A DNA stretch of 64,000 bases from Boswellia sacra (taxonomy: Eukaryota; Streptophyta; Magnoliopsida; Sapindales; Burseraceae): assembly GCA_013180625.2 (NCBI GenBank), contig SNVD02009198.1, positions 1 to 64,000 on the forward strand, given 5' to 3'. The notes beneath the pieces are model-generated. The model was not told where the DNA came from and ran no database searches. It saw nothing but the letters and a program-made list of their open reading frames with translations. A program made the position numbers and the translations under genes. This document shows positions 22,599 to 33,211 of the stretch, one piece after another; the first letter of the stretch is position 1; every line of letters begins with the position of its first letter.

Positions 22599-24323
22599 CT
22601 AATCACTTGTAGCTGAAGATATTATTGCTGTTGCTGCTGAAGTTTGTTGGGAGCTTGACAGTACAGAAAACAAGGAAATAAGAGCTGATATAGAGGTCAA
22701 ATAAGCTGGTGAGGATACAAAATGAGTAGGCTTACTTCTTAAAGTATTATTGCTTGATATGAAAGGGACTTGATACAGTCCATTACTGAGAGTTCCTTCC
22801 AGCAGGACCTGCCTGGTATCCTTGTCCTTTATATAACATCCATATTCATGAAATTCAGCAGTGATGTTATTATCTTTAATAAGTTGAGAAATGCTAAGTA
22901 GATTCTTAGTCATAGCAGGGACACATAGTATATTATTAAGCTTCAAATAGGCTGAAGAAAATGGAGAACTTAAAGTGCTATAACCAAAATGAGTTATAGA
23001 TAGAGGAGTACCATTTCCAACCTGAACTGATTCAGCCCCAGTGTAAGCTTGTGCATTTGTGAGCTTACTTAGGTCTGATGCAATGTGATTTGAAGCTCCA
23101 GTATCAAGATACCATGCTAGATCCTGAACAGCTGCTGAAGAGGCTATGAATGCTTGATTCTGGTGGGGATATGAACAATTTGAAGAGCCTGTATTGATGG
23201 CTTGAGAAACCTGATTAACATTGAAGGCCTGAGGGGATTGAGAAGCCTGTGGTCCTTGATAGCTGATGTCGAATCTGTGATAGCATTTTATCACAGTATG
23301 ACCTTGCTTTCCACAAAGTTGACAGACAGGTTTGCTGCCTTGAGAGCCTTGAAATGAATTGTAGCCTCTGCCTGAGTATCGACTTCTGCCTCTTCCTCTA
23401 AATCCTTGATTGTAATTCTGCCTATTGCTGTTTGGAAATGAGGAGCTTGCACTAGCATGATTTGTGAATTGATTTGGATTGAACTGAGACAGCTTATTAG
23501 CAATATTAGCACAGTGGTTCATGGTTAAAGTCTGTGTGACATTCAGCTTTTCCAGTCTCATTTCATAACTTTGCAACTGATATTGAGCTTCCTCCAGGGA
23601 TATAGTATCAGCTCTTGAAGTTAAATTTACAACAATGGCATCATACTCTGATCCAAGGCCATCAAGTATATGAAATAGCAGATCTAAGTCAGTTACATTA
23701 TGACCTATAGCAATTAGAGTGTTGGCTATTTCTTTCATTTTTAACACATAATCAGATATAGTCAAGGCTCCTTTTTTAGTATTCTGAAGTTGTTGTCTCA
23801 GATGCATGGATCTTGCCTTGGATTCTGTTAGAAATAATCTTTCAAGAACACTCCAAATCTCTACTGATGAGGTACATCGAACTATATAGCCATACATTGA
23901 TTCCGAAACTGATGACAACATCCAACTAAGAATGAATTGATCAATTCTCTTCCAGTTCAAGAACTCAGGATTAATTTGTGTTAGCATTTCATCAGATCTT
24001 TGAGAGGATCGAGTGGTGAGTACCTTAGGTGGACAGGATCTTTGACCAGTGACATACTCTTCCAGATCGAATGCTCTGAGAGTTGCTAGAACCTGAGTTC
24101 GCCAAAAGCCATAATTTTCTCTTTGCAGCTTGATCGATGAGCTTGGAAGAACTGAAGGCAGCATTGAGGAAAACGAATTTACCAGACAAGATGAAGAAGA
24201 AAGATCAGGATTCGTGGAAGTCAGCACTGGATTTGATAAACCAGGAGCTGAGTTTCCTTCATTGTTTCCAGGAAGATTTGATCGGATGTTTCCAGGAAAT
24301 GTAGAATGAGTTTGATCTTCCAT
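22599..24323 (-). pseudogene. Young copia gag, zinc knuckle, protease and pre-integrase
   Basis: The open frame begins at ATG 24323 (MEDQTHSTFPG), just after the primer site; the longer upstream frame runs into the LTR. It has a copia gag domain (KLQRENYGFWRTQVLATL), an Arg/Gly-rich stretch, the zinc knuckle CQLCGKQGHTVIKC (about 23285-23330), the protease active site WYLDTGASNHI (about 23090-23125) and the start of the pre-integrase region. It ends at a TAG (after ATSD) where the frame otherwise continues as ILWHKRLGHPHF. Confidence 0.88.
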
Positions 24324-24349
24324 TGGATCGTGACACTGCTCTGATACCA

Positions 24350-24594
24350 AGTTAATTATGGATATTCTGGAAGCAATGATGTATATTTTCTGTATTATGT
24401 TCTTGATTAATAATAATGAATACATTGAGTTTCTATATATATATGTATTTTCTACTCTGCCTATAACTAACTACATAACTAACTAGTAGCTTACACAGCA
24501 AGCTACTCCATTTTCAGTAACAGAATTGTATCTTGATTTTACTATTCTATCCTTATACTATTTCTTATTCCAATTCTATCCTTGTTGTGTTAAT
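24350..24594 (-). repeat. 5' LTR of young copia
   Basis: Immediately upstream (on the minus strand) of the tRNA-Met primer-binding site at 24338-24349. Confidence 0.9.
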
Positions 24595-24600
24595 AGCTCC

Positions 24601-24994
24601 TAACAACCTTCAGCTTCTTCTTAACTAACTCCTCCAACTAACTTCCAGCTCATATCTTCAATATGCCCTCCCAAGTTTAGCTAGGACTGCTTGATCCAGC
24701 AAACTTGTTCTCTGCATCAGACTTGTTCTCTGCATCAACATTAAGTTTCTCTCTAAGGAATTCAAATCTAGTTTCTGCTAAAGGCTTGGTCATGATATCA
24801 GCTACTTGGAATTCGTTTGACACATGCTTTACAGTCAATTGTTTTGACAGAATTTTTTCTCTGATGAAGTGCACATCTACTTCTATATGTTTAGTGCGAG
24901 CATGAAACACTAGACTGGCTGCTAAGGATTCTGCTCCTTTATTGTCACACCATAATATAGGCGTATCCTAAAGCTGAAATCCTAACTATGTCAG
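24601..24994 (-). pseudogene. Older copia remnant: LTR end and RNase H fragment
   Basis: 24677-24910 encodes MFHARTKHIEVDVHFIREKI and ends MTKPLAETRFEFLREKL, the RNase H C-terminus of a different copia copy. A polypurine tract (GGGAGGGCAT on minus, about 24663-24672) and LTR start follow. The remnant is cut at about 24994, where host repeat unit 3 begins. The younger copia sits in its LTR. Confidence 0.75.
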
Positions 24995-26560
24995 TCACAC
25001 TTCACAAGCATTTAAACCTTTACTTCTAAAGCAAATATGCATGAGCTTTTGCATCTGACCTAATGGACCAGATGATGAATATTTGGGTTAGCTTATGGGC
25101 CTCTTGCTTAAACATCAATCACCATACCTCCCATTAATATATAGGGCGCTCAAAACAGTTACAATACAATTAATATGGCATTAATGTGATATTATTTTTG
25201 TCCAACATTAAGTAAACAAAAAGCTCTTATATGTTTGGCGCAATCGAGGTTGGACATAAGATTAGTACTAGTAGAGGTAGAGGCTTTTTGAGACTTTAAG
25301 CCATAAGATAATTAATACGTTTGTGCAAAAAAAAAAAGAAGGTCCATGTGCTCTGCTTTTCTTTCGTAGCTTCTTCATTTTGATAGAGCTAAATCTTAGA
25401 TATGAACACAGAAAAACGGAGCCCAAACTTATTTTATCTATGAAAGGGAATTAGCACTGCTAATGGCATCACAATTTGCCACGCATGTAGAGTACATCAT
25501 TTATCATCACGAAATAACTCCAAAAGCACCAGCATCAAACCTTAAAAATTACTCACAAGGTTGGTCAGTGTAGACCTGAGAAACATTGTTGTCCACTGTT
25601 ATATAAAACGTAACATTTTCAGCTTAATGAATATCCAATTAATTGGCATTTTCAGAGAAATGTGATTCTGTGAACTTAATTGGCGTTATGCAGAAGGTGT
25701 TCATTAAGGAATTGAAACTATTGTCAATCTGATAATGTACGTACATGCCAACATCAGAACTTTCTCCCAGGCTTGTTAGAGAAGTAAACGCATTATTAAA
25801 GTTTGATGAGAATATTATTCACAATTTTTTTTTTTAATGTACGTACCTTATTAAAGTTAATAAAAAATAAAAAAATTTAATCAATTATTAACAGAAATTT
25901 TTTATTTTTTTATAATTTTCATTTAATTGAATATCAATGCAATAATTTTTTTAAAATTAAATAATATGAAAATATTTTGTCGAAAACATTTGGGCAAAGA
26001 TATGCTGCCGGAAGCATATGTCTCATCTATAGGTTCTAGTTTTTACATTTGAAGATGCTCTAGGTACTGTAATTGTGCTTTACTGGCAAGAAACTCCTCA
26101 GGAACACGAAGAAGTTCCTTGCAATCTCAAGATGGAGCAAGAAGATCAGGATTGAGCAAAAACCATCCACCACTCACTGAAGATTGCAGAAACAAGATTC
26201 GATCTTTAAAAAATAGAAAATCTAAGCTATTTAAGCAACTTCTGTTTTTGGAGATCGACTTGTTTGTCTAATCTGAAAAATTAAATACATATTCTCCAAT
26301 GTCAATATGATTAAATTGGCAAAATTTCGTAAACCATTTTAAACTAGAACGAAAAAAAAAAAAAGTAAATACCAACCACAAGAGGATTGGGTACTTAAAA
26401 AAAAAAAAAAAAACCCATTTGTATTTCAAATATAAAAGTGTCTACGCTCCTTGATCCGCAAAATAGATATAGGATCTAGTCTCTTTCTTAAGCATTAATG
26501 AAGAAAAAAATTCATATTTTGCTCTAATGAATTGAAGTCTTATAACTAATAATAATAATT
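24995..26560. repeat. Duplicated host segment, copy 1
   Basis: 24995-25735 matches 28330-28965 and 25780-26560 matches 30535-31460, in the same order. Shared blocks include TTGAGCAAAAACCATCCACC-like and AATTAAATACATATTCT sequences. The second copy carries about 1.5 kb of extra DNA between its two parts. No gene is visible; AT-rich homopolymer runs occur. Confidence 0.75.
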
Positions 26561-27002
26561 CTACCTAGGACATCGGCGATGAATTAAACTTCTTGCTGCC
26601 AGTGATGAAGAGTAATTCATGTGCAATTTTATATTTTTAGGATTTATGGAATTTGGGATGGCTTTACAGGGTTGATGTGAGGCTTTGATACCAATTTGAT
26701 AGGAAACCGTAACAAAACACTATCAAACTCCAAAACAATCCAACAACAATATTAAACAAAAAACCACTCACCTTAATCAATCATAAAATTCTTTTAATAT
26801 ATCAAAATAATTAAAATCTGAATAATATCTAGTAAAATAATAATAAAAACTTATATTTATAATAGACTAACTCTAATGACACATAAGACTTATAATTATA
26901 AATAGATTAAAAATTTGAGTTAAATTTCAAAATTGCTAATCGAATCAAATTTCTTAAATAATTAAATTATTAAAAGGACTAAATTATCTCTAATATAAAA
27001 AT

Positions 27003-27407
27003 GGGATAATTTCAATTTGCCCCCTGAGGTTAGGTGAAAAGAAATTTGAGGACCTCAGTTTTCTGAAACCTAAATTTGCCCCCTGAGGTTACTGTAGCAC
27101 CGTTAGATTTAACGAAAAATATATTAAATAATAACTTAACGCTTTACAAACCATTTAAAAAAGTGTATTATAGTCTATTTTACTACTTATTAGCGTTAAA
27201 TTATTATTTAATACATTTTTTTATTAAATCTAATATTAGCATTAAGTTATTATTTAATACATTTTCCGTTAAATCTAACGGTTTAATACATTTTCCGTTA
27301 AATCTAACGGTGCTACAGTAACCTCAGGGGGTAATCTTAGATTTCAGAAAACTGAGGTCCTCAATTTTTTTTAAGTCTAACCTCAGGGGGCAAATTAAAA
27401 TTATCCC
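27003..27407. mobile_element. Mutator-type MITE with 9-bp target duplication
   Basis: 405 bp with terminal inverted repeats of roughly 110 bp starting GGGATAATTTCAATTTGCCC and ending GGGCAAATTAAAATTATCCC. It is flanked by perfect 9-bp duplications TATAAAAAT at 26994-27002 and 27408-27416. A 9-bp duplication with long inverted repeats is typical of Mutator-like elements. It has no transposase, and the small open frame inside (27076-27321) is incidental. Confidence 0.9.
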
Positions 27408-27489
27408 TATAAAAATAAACTGTACTGCATCATGATTCTTACCTAAGTTATCATTAATTAAAAGCAAGTGGGAATTAAAAAATTAGAAA

Positions 27490-28330
27490 TCGCTCGGAAA
27501 TTGTGGCAATTTTTTTTTTCTTCCCATGTGTGCAAGCACAGGGAGCGACGCAAGTGTTATATTATTATATCAATCTATATTACAATAATCGTCCACAAGT
27601 TAAAAAAGAAAAAAGAAATTGGCCGTTGCGTGCCTTTAGGCACATGGAAAGAAAAATTAAAACTGAACAATTTCGTATTTGATGTCTGATCTTGACTCCC
27701 CTCTTGTGTTTGAGTTAAAAGATCGGTGACCAATAATAATAGCAATATTATTAATCACTCCCACTTGCTTAACTTCCATCCTTGAGCCAGAGCAAAACAA
27801 GTCATGAGATCCTAATTATTTGTTTGCCAAGCCAGATTTTAATTCAGTCTACATCAGCTCAAATTTTTTCTTACAAAAAGGAGCAAACTTAATAAAGTGA
27901 TTAAATGGTGAATTGAAGGATTTTATTATATAACGTGATTTAGAGCTCAAAATAAAAATCATTTCTTATTCATAATGACGTGATAAAAATAGTCTACATC
28001 ATCCAAAAAAACTAAAATTTCAGGTCAATTCTAGATGAAATGCTCCTTTTCTTTATTGTCGTTGGGTAACAAGGACAGACCTATGAGAGGACTAGCATGG
28101 GATGCAACCCAGACTGGCTGCTGTCACGAGAATTTGCAAAAAATTTTAGTCCTACAAATTTGCAAAAAAAGAAAACAAATCCCAATTATATATTCTCACT
28201 CAAGATAATTATTTTATTCTTATATAATTTTCTCTTTTGTTTGTTTGGTAAATTTATAATATATATTCTTACGTAATTATTTATACCTGTGCAATTATTT
28301 TATTCTGTAGGTTTTATTTTTTTAACCCTA
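27490..28330. repeat. Duplicated host segment shared with 54110-54817
   Basis: Shares ordered blocks with 54110-54817 (for example AAAACAAGTCATGAGATC and ATTATTTGTTTGCCAAGCCA). It continues past the point where the other copy is interrupted by the CACTA element, so it gives the empty-site reference. No gene is seen. Confidence 0.75.
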
Positions 28331-31300
28331 ATGGCCCAGATGATGAAGATTTGGCACTAGCTTCTGGGCCTCTTCCATAAACAAAAATCACCATCCCCCA
28401 ATTAGGGCCCTCAATGCAATACACGACGGTATTAATGTGATTATTTTTGTCCAACATTATGTAAAGAACAAGCTCTTCTATGCTTGGTGCAGTGGAGATT
28501 GGACATGAGATGAGTACTGGTAGAGGTAGAGGCTTTTTGAGATTTTAGCCCTAAGATGATTAATACGTTTGTGCCAAAAAAGGTTCATATGCTTTGTTTT
28601 TCATCTTTTGTAGCCTCTTCATTTGGATAGGGCTAAAGCTTAGCTATGAAAACAGAAAAACAGTGCCCAAACTTATTTGATCTATGAAAGGGAATTGAAC
28701 TGTTAATGGCATCACAATTTACCACGCATGTGGTGCATTGTCATTTATCTTTACGAAATAACTCCAAAAGCACCAGCATCAAACCTTAAAAATAACCTCA
28801 ACTTTGGTCAGCATAGAACTGAGACACATTATTATCCCCTGTTATGTAAAACCTACCATTTTCAGCTTAATTCCTATCAAATTATTTGGCATTTTCAGAG
28901 AAATGTGAACATAATTAGCCTTATAGTTATGCAGAAGGTGTTCATTAAGGAATTGAAACCAGGTAAGTGAAAAAAGAGAAATATCATAAAGCACATCTGG
29001 GCAAGATGATTAGTGGGCGTACCGGTAATGTACATGCAATTTGCCAACACTTCACAATAACATAATAATATTCAGAAGTTCATCAGTTTGAAACGGAGGC
29101 AAGCCACACCCTACAACAATTCACCGTTCAGAATGTATCAGTTTCACAACTTTGCATAGTGCTGCTGATTCATCCGTTTCAAACAATGCAGAGCATAAAT
29201 ACGCTGGAAAAGACTAAAAACGCATAAGAGTAATTTGCTGCACATAAAAACTACTTCAATGGTCCAAAAACTTGAAACCACTTCTTTTGATTGAGTCTTC
29301 AAATAAGCGAACTGCTGGATGGTTAGTACCTACAAAAACTGACAACTAATCAGTTATTCAGAAAATAGTACTGATAATTAAAAATTAGCGACTATATCAA
29401 AATATTTCCATATCATCTGTGATTCTAGAATCTTCATCACGAACACATATACACCCAAATTAAGAAGTAGGTAAAAATCATAATTTCATATTTTGCATAA
29501 TGACATGTAGAAAATCATCTGGGCTTATTCAGGTAGCTATTTGCCTATATATACATATATATACACACGCGCGCACACACACACTCTATCATAAGAAACA
29601 ATTTGATGCACTGTACAGTAGAAGTTGAATGGTATTGCGTGGCAACCTCTAATCGTCTATAGACTGGTATGAATAATTGGATTTTAACCATAAATGATAC
29701 AACAAGTGCATTTTGGGTAAGTGTTAAAGATGATTAATGCATTTGTTAGATGACATCCAAATTCCACCAAAATCAACTCTTTATTGCAGACAAGACTACC
29801 TGTGGGAGGAGAAATATATAGCATGTCAACAATTGCTGAGCAAATTAATAAATAATAGCATTATCACAAATTAATTTAACTAAAATTAATGAGATTCTGG
29901 GATTAATCAAACACAATTCACTTTTCAACTTTGATTTCACAAATAAGGAAGTGTCAACAAACAGATGTTATAATTAAAAAATTAATAAATTAATCATATA
30001 TACTTGTGGTTAAACAAGAGAGAAAAGAAATAGGTATGATAAAATTTAAATAAATCAACATACAAATGATATGATTTGCATGTCTTGTCCAAGACCTTTT
30101 TAACAAGAAATAATCACAAAACTTAAGTGATAGATATTTATTATTTATAAACAAAATCTAAAAGAAACATATTTACAAGGCAAATAAGAGCCAGGAATCA
30201 CAAATGCATTTAAGAGGTTGCCAAAATTAACTTTACAAAACCAAAAACTATTCTTCAGCTTCGACAAGAAAGTGAACTTGAATAAGAGAAGCACATCCCA
30301 AAAAAAAAAAAAAGGACCAAATTCACCAATTAACCACAAAGCCAAAGAGAAAATTAAAATAAATTACCCTACTCTCCATCCTCTTCTAAAATCGGCCTCT
30401 GGTACCCTAGACATTTTTTGAATGGGAGCAATTTGAACAGGAAAGCAGAGAACCTGAGATGAAAAGGTATACTGGTTACAGATCGCTTGACCATGTCATC
30501 ATGAGTGCATTCTTCATGTCTGTGCTAGAAAAGTAAACACATTATCGAAGTTTGATCAAAATATTATTTACACATTTTTTTAAGTACATACTTTATTAAC
30601 GTTACAAAAATAAAAAAAATTAATCAATTATTAAAGGAAATTTTTAATTTATTATAACTTTAATTTAATTGAATATCGATGCAACAATTTTTTTAAAATA
30701 AAAAAAATACGTGGAATAAAAATATAATTTTAAAACTTTAGTAATAAATATTGCATACTAAAAAATGGTGGTAGTTAGTAATTTTGGCAAGACACCTAGA
30801 AGCGCGAATGTTTAAATAATTATTTCTATTCATATATTTGTGGCAAGGAAAATATTTTGAAAATAAATATCCCTGGCACCATATCTTGATGCGGTAACCA
30901 TTTTATTTAAGTACATACGTATCTTGACAATTGTTTGCTATCTCAGATGAAGAAGAATATCAGGATTGAGCAAAAACAATCCACCACTCGAAAAAGATTG
31001 CAGAAACAAGATTCAACATTTAAAAAATGGAAAACATAGCTATTTAAGCAACTTCATTATTTGGAGATAAACTTGTTTGCCTAATCTGACAAATTAAATA
31101 CATATTCTGCAATGTTAATGTTAATATGATTAAACGGGCAAAACTTCATAAACGATTTTAAACTAGAATGAAAAAAAATTAAGTACCAAACACAATAGGA
31201 TCGGGTACTTAAAAGAAAAAAAAATTGAAGGATGTTTCTAAAAATGTCTGCAAATTTATGTTAATAAATTCCTCTATGAATCTTAAAAAAATAATAATGA

Positions 31301-31460
31301 TTGAGTTTATTTTATTTTTCTTTTTTATTTATAAGAATTTATTAGTATTCTCAAATATCGAACTTCTAGGCTCTTTGACCTGCAAAATAGATACAGGATC
31401 TACTCTATTTCTAAGTATTAATGAAGAAAAAAATTCAGATTTTGCTCTAATGAATTAAAG
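28330..31460. repeat. Duplicated host segment, copy 2, with inserted blocks
   Basis: 28330-28965 and 30535-31460 match copy 1 (24995-26560). Between them, 29040-29215 resembles 44510-44775 and 29615-30090 resembles 17170-17890. A mixed TA/CA microsatellite lies at about 29546-29585. 30120-30430 is unexplained sequence without a match seen here. No gene is supported. Confidence 0.65.
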
Positions 31461-31531
31461 TCTTATACCTACTAAAATGTCGACCTAAACCAAATGAGAG
31501 TTAAAACTTACTTAAAAAAAAAAAAATAGAA

Positions 31532-32164
31532 CTAATAAATTTTAACGAGAGAAGGGTTTCGAAAATACTCATTAGTCAGGCACCATCTAAGATAGTCATT
31601 TGCGGATGTGGCTGTTGTTTCTTGTTCATATGAATAACAGGGTGAAATACCAATCCTTTCAGCAATAAATTTTGAAGCGAAAAAATTCTTACTGTCTTCG
31701 TCCTCCCAGTCTAAGTTGTCCCACCAGTGCTGCTCTCCCCATATTAAAACTCGAGCACTGTCATTCCCATCCCCATATTTAAGCGGGAGTTTTTTCAGAT
31801 TTGGACAGTTGTCTACAAATAACCGTTCAAGAGACGGAAAGACCCCTGCGTCACTCTGTTCGTTGGCTTCACCGTTATCCCTGCTACCGATTCTTTGCAC
31901 ATGACTTGGTGATACTCTTTAGACTAGGTAGTTTACGCAAACGTAATATCTTAAGATATTTTAATACGTTGCGATTTTCTTCAATTTCTGAGGAGACCAA
32001 GTCATAGGTACTAGCAATTATTTCTTCCAATAACTCACAATCATATGCAAAAAGCCAGCAAAGGCTTGGAGCGTGTACAAGGCATGTCAAATCTTTTACT
32101 GGACAATGATGGAAACAGAGGTCGCGAAGGTTTTGGAAATAGCCAGGACTAGTTATGTCAAGTG
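31532..32164 (-). pseudogene. LRR part 2 and C-terminus of the NLR
   Basis: On the far side of the copia, the LRR continues from about 32164 (YFQNLRDLCFHHCPVKDLTC, LEEIIASTYDL, LKILRLRKLPSLKSI). It then shifts frame near 31900 into FPSLERLFVDNCPNLKKLPL and GEQHWWDNLDWEDEDSKNFF, a C-terminal pattern typical of RPS5-like CNLs. It stops at 31532-31534. Strand, order and the matching target duplication show that it belongs to the same gene as 37592-40079. Confidence 0.82.
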
Positions 32165-32505
32165 TGATGGGCTCATGCATGATGTATGAGCCTTCCAGAA
32201 TCCCTCCCATATGATTAAATTGATTGTCAAAGTTAGGCACCTCCATTGGAGGTAAGTCAAGGTTAGGTGACCTAACCTATTTGACATTGTAATGCAGACT
32301 CCTCTATAAATAGAGGACGTCCTGCAAAGTTGTAATCATCCCAAGAGAGGAACTAAACCAGAGAGTTTAAGAGTGAGAGAGCCAGATTGAGCTCCAGAAA
32401 ATTTAGGGTAGTTTTTTGTGTAAATCTTGTATAATGATTTTCTCTGTTAATACAAGTAAATTTTTCTCCCAAATTCTGTTCTGAGTTTGCATCGCATCTC
32501 CAACA
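32165..32505 (+). repeat. 5' LTR of Tnt1-like copia with TATA box
   Basis: Contains CTCTATAAATAGAGG with TATAAATA at 32305-32312, the likely LTR promoter. It pairs with 37246-37586. Confidence 0.9.
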
Positions 32506-32507
32506 AG

Positions 32508-32520
32508 TGATATCAGAGCC
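32508..32520 (+). promoter_or_regulatory. Copia primer-binding site (variant)
   Basis: TGATATCAGAGCC, one mismatch from TGGTATCAGAGCC, two bases after the 5' LTR. Confidence 0.85.
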
Positions 32521-33211
32521 TCGTTGAGCTCCTGGAACGTCAGAACAGAGAGGAAAAATTCGGAGAAAATCTGTCCCCTGTTTCTGGAAAATTTTGAATT
32601 TCCGTAAAGTCTTCAAATTTCGAATTTGAAGTGTTCTGTGTGTTCTTGACGTTATCCTGATCATTCTGCAATTTTCCGGAGGTCGATCCGACGTCCAGCG
32701 AAGCCGCACGCACCGAACGCGCTGACGATCTGCACTGCGAGTGGGATTCACTCGCCACACGCGCTGCACGCGCGTCTCAAGGAAGAAGACGACGCACGTC
32801 AGCGCCACGCAATACACCACGTCAGCGACCTCTCTGCCACGTTAGCCAAGCCACATTATCATTACCACGTCAGCAAAACCACGTCAGCAAGTCCACGTCA
32901 TCGGACACGTGTCACCACGTCATCACTGTGGACCCCATCTGCCACGTCAGCAAATCTTTCAGAAATATCATTTTGGCCCCTGTATTTCTTCTGGCTAATT
33001 ATTTTCTGACCCCTGAGTTTCTGAAACTTCATTTCAGTCCTTAGGAAATTTCAGTTTAGCCCCTAGAATTTCCAAGCTTTGAATTTATTGCACAAAACGA
33101 ATTTTTGAGCCCCGGAAGATGCTATTCCACCTAATTTGACCGTTCCGGACGTAACGGTGGGCTTGGATTTTTGAAATTCAATTCCCATTTTAGTGAATTA
33201 ATTATTCTACA

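Larger units (their letters stand above)
19503..24594 (-). mobile_element. Young Ty1-copia retrotransposon
   Basis: LTRs at 19503-19745 (243 bp) and 24350-24594 (245 bp) differ by three substitutions and one 2-bp TA indel by eye, so insertion is recent. The flanks carry AGCTCC at 19497-19502 and 24595-24600, the target duplication. The primer site TGGTATCAGAGC (24338-24349, minus) directly abuts the 5' LTR, and the polypurine tract lies at about 19746-19760 next to the 3' LTR. Gag-protease-integrase-RT-RNase H order marks it as Ty1-copia. Only about three in-frame stops interrupt a nearly complete gag-pol. Confidence 0.92.

Noticed and set aside
27076..27321. 81-codon plus frame
   Set aside because: It lies wholly inside the MITE inverted repeats.
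32353..32820. 155-codon minus frame with Arg-rich sequence
   Set aside because: It is antisense to the copia LTR and leader; no homology to any protein.
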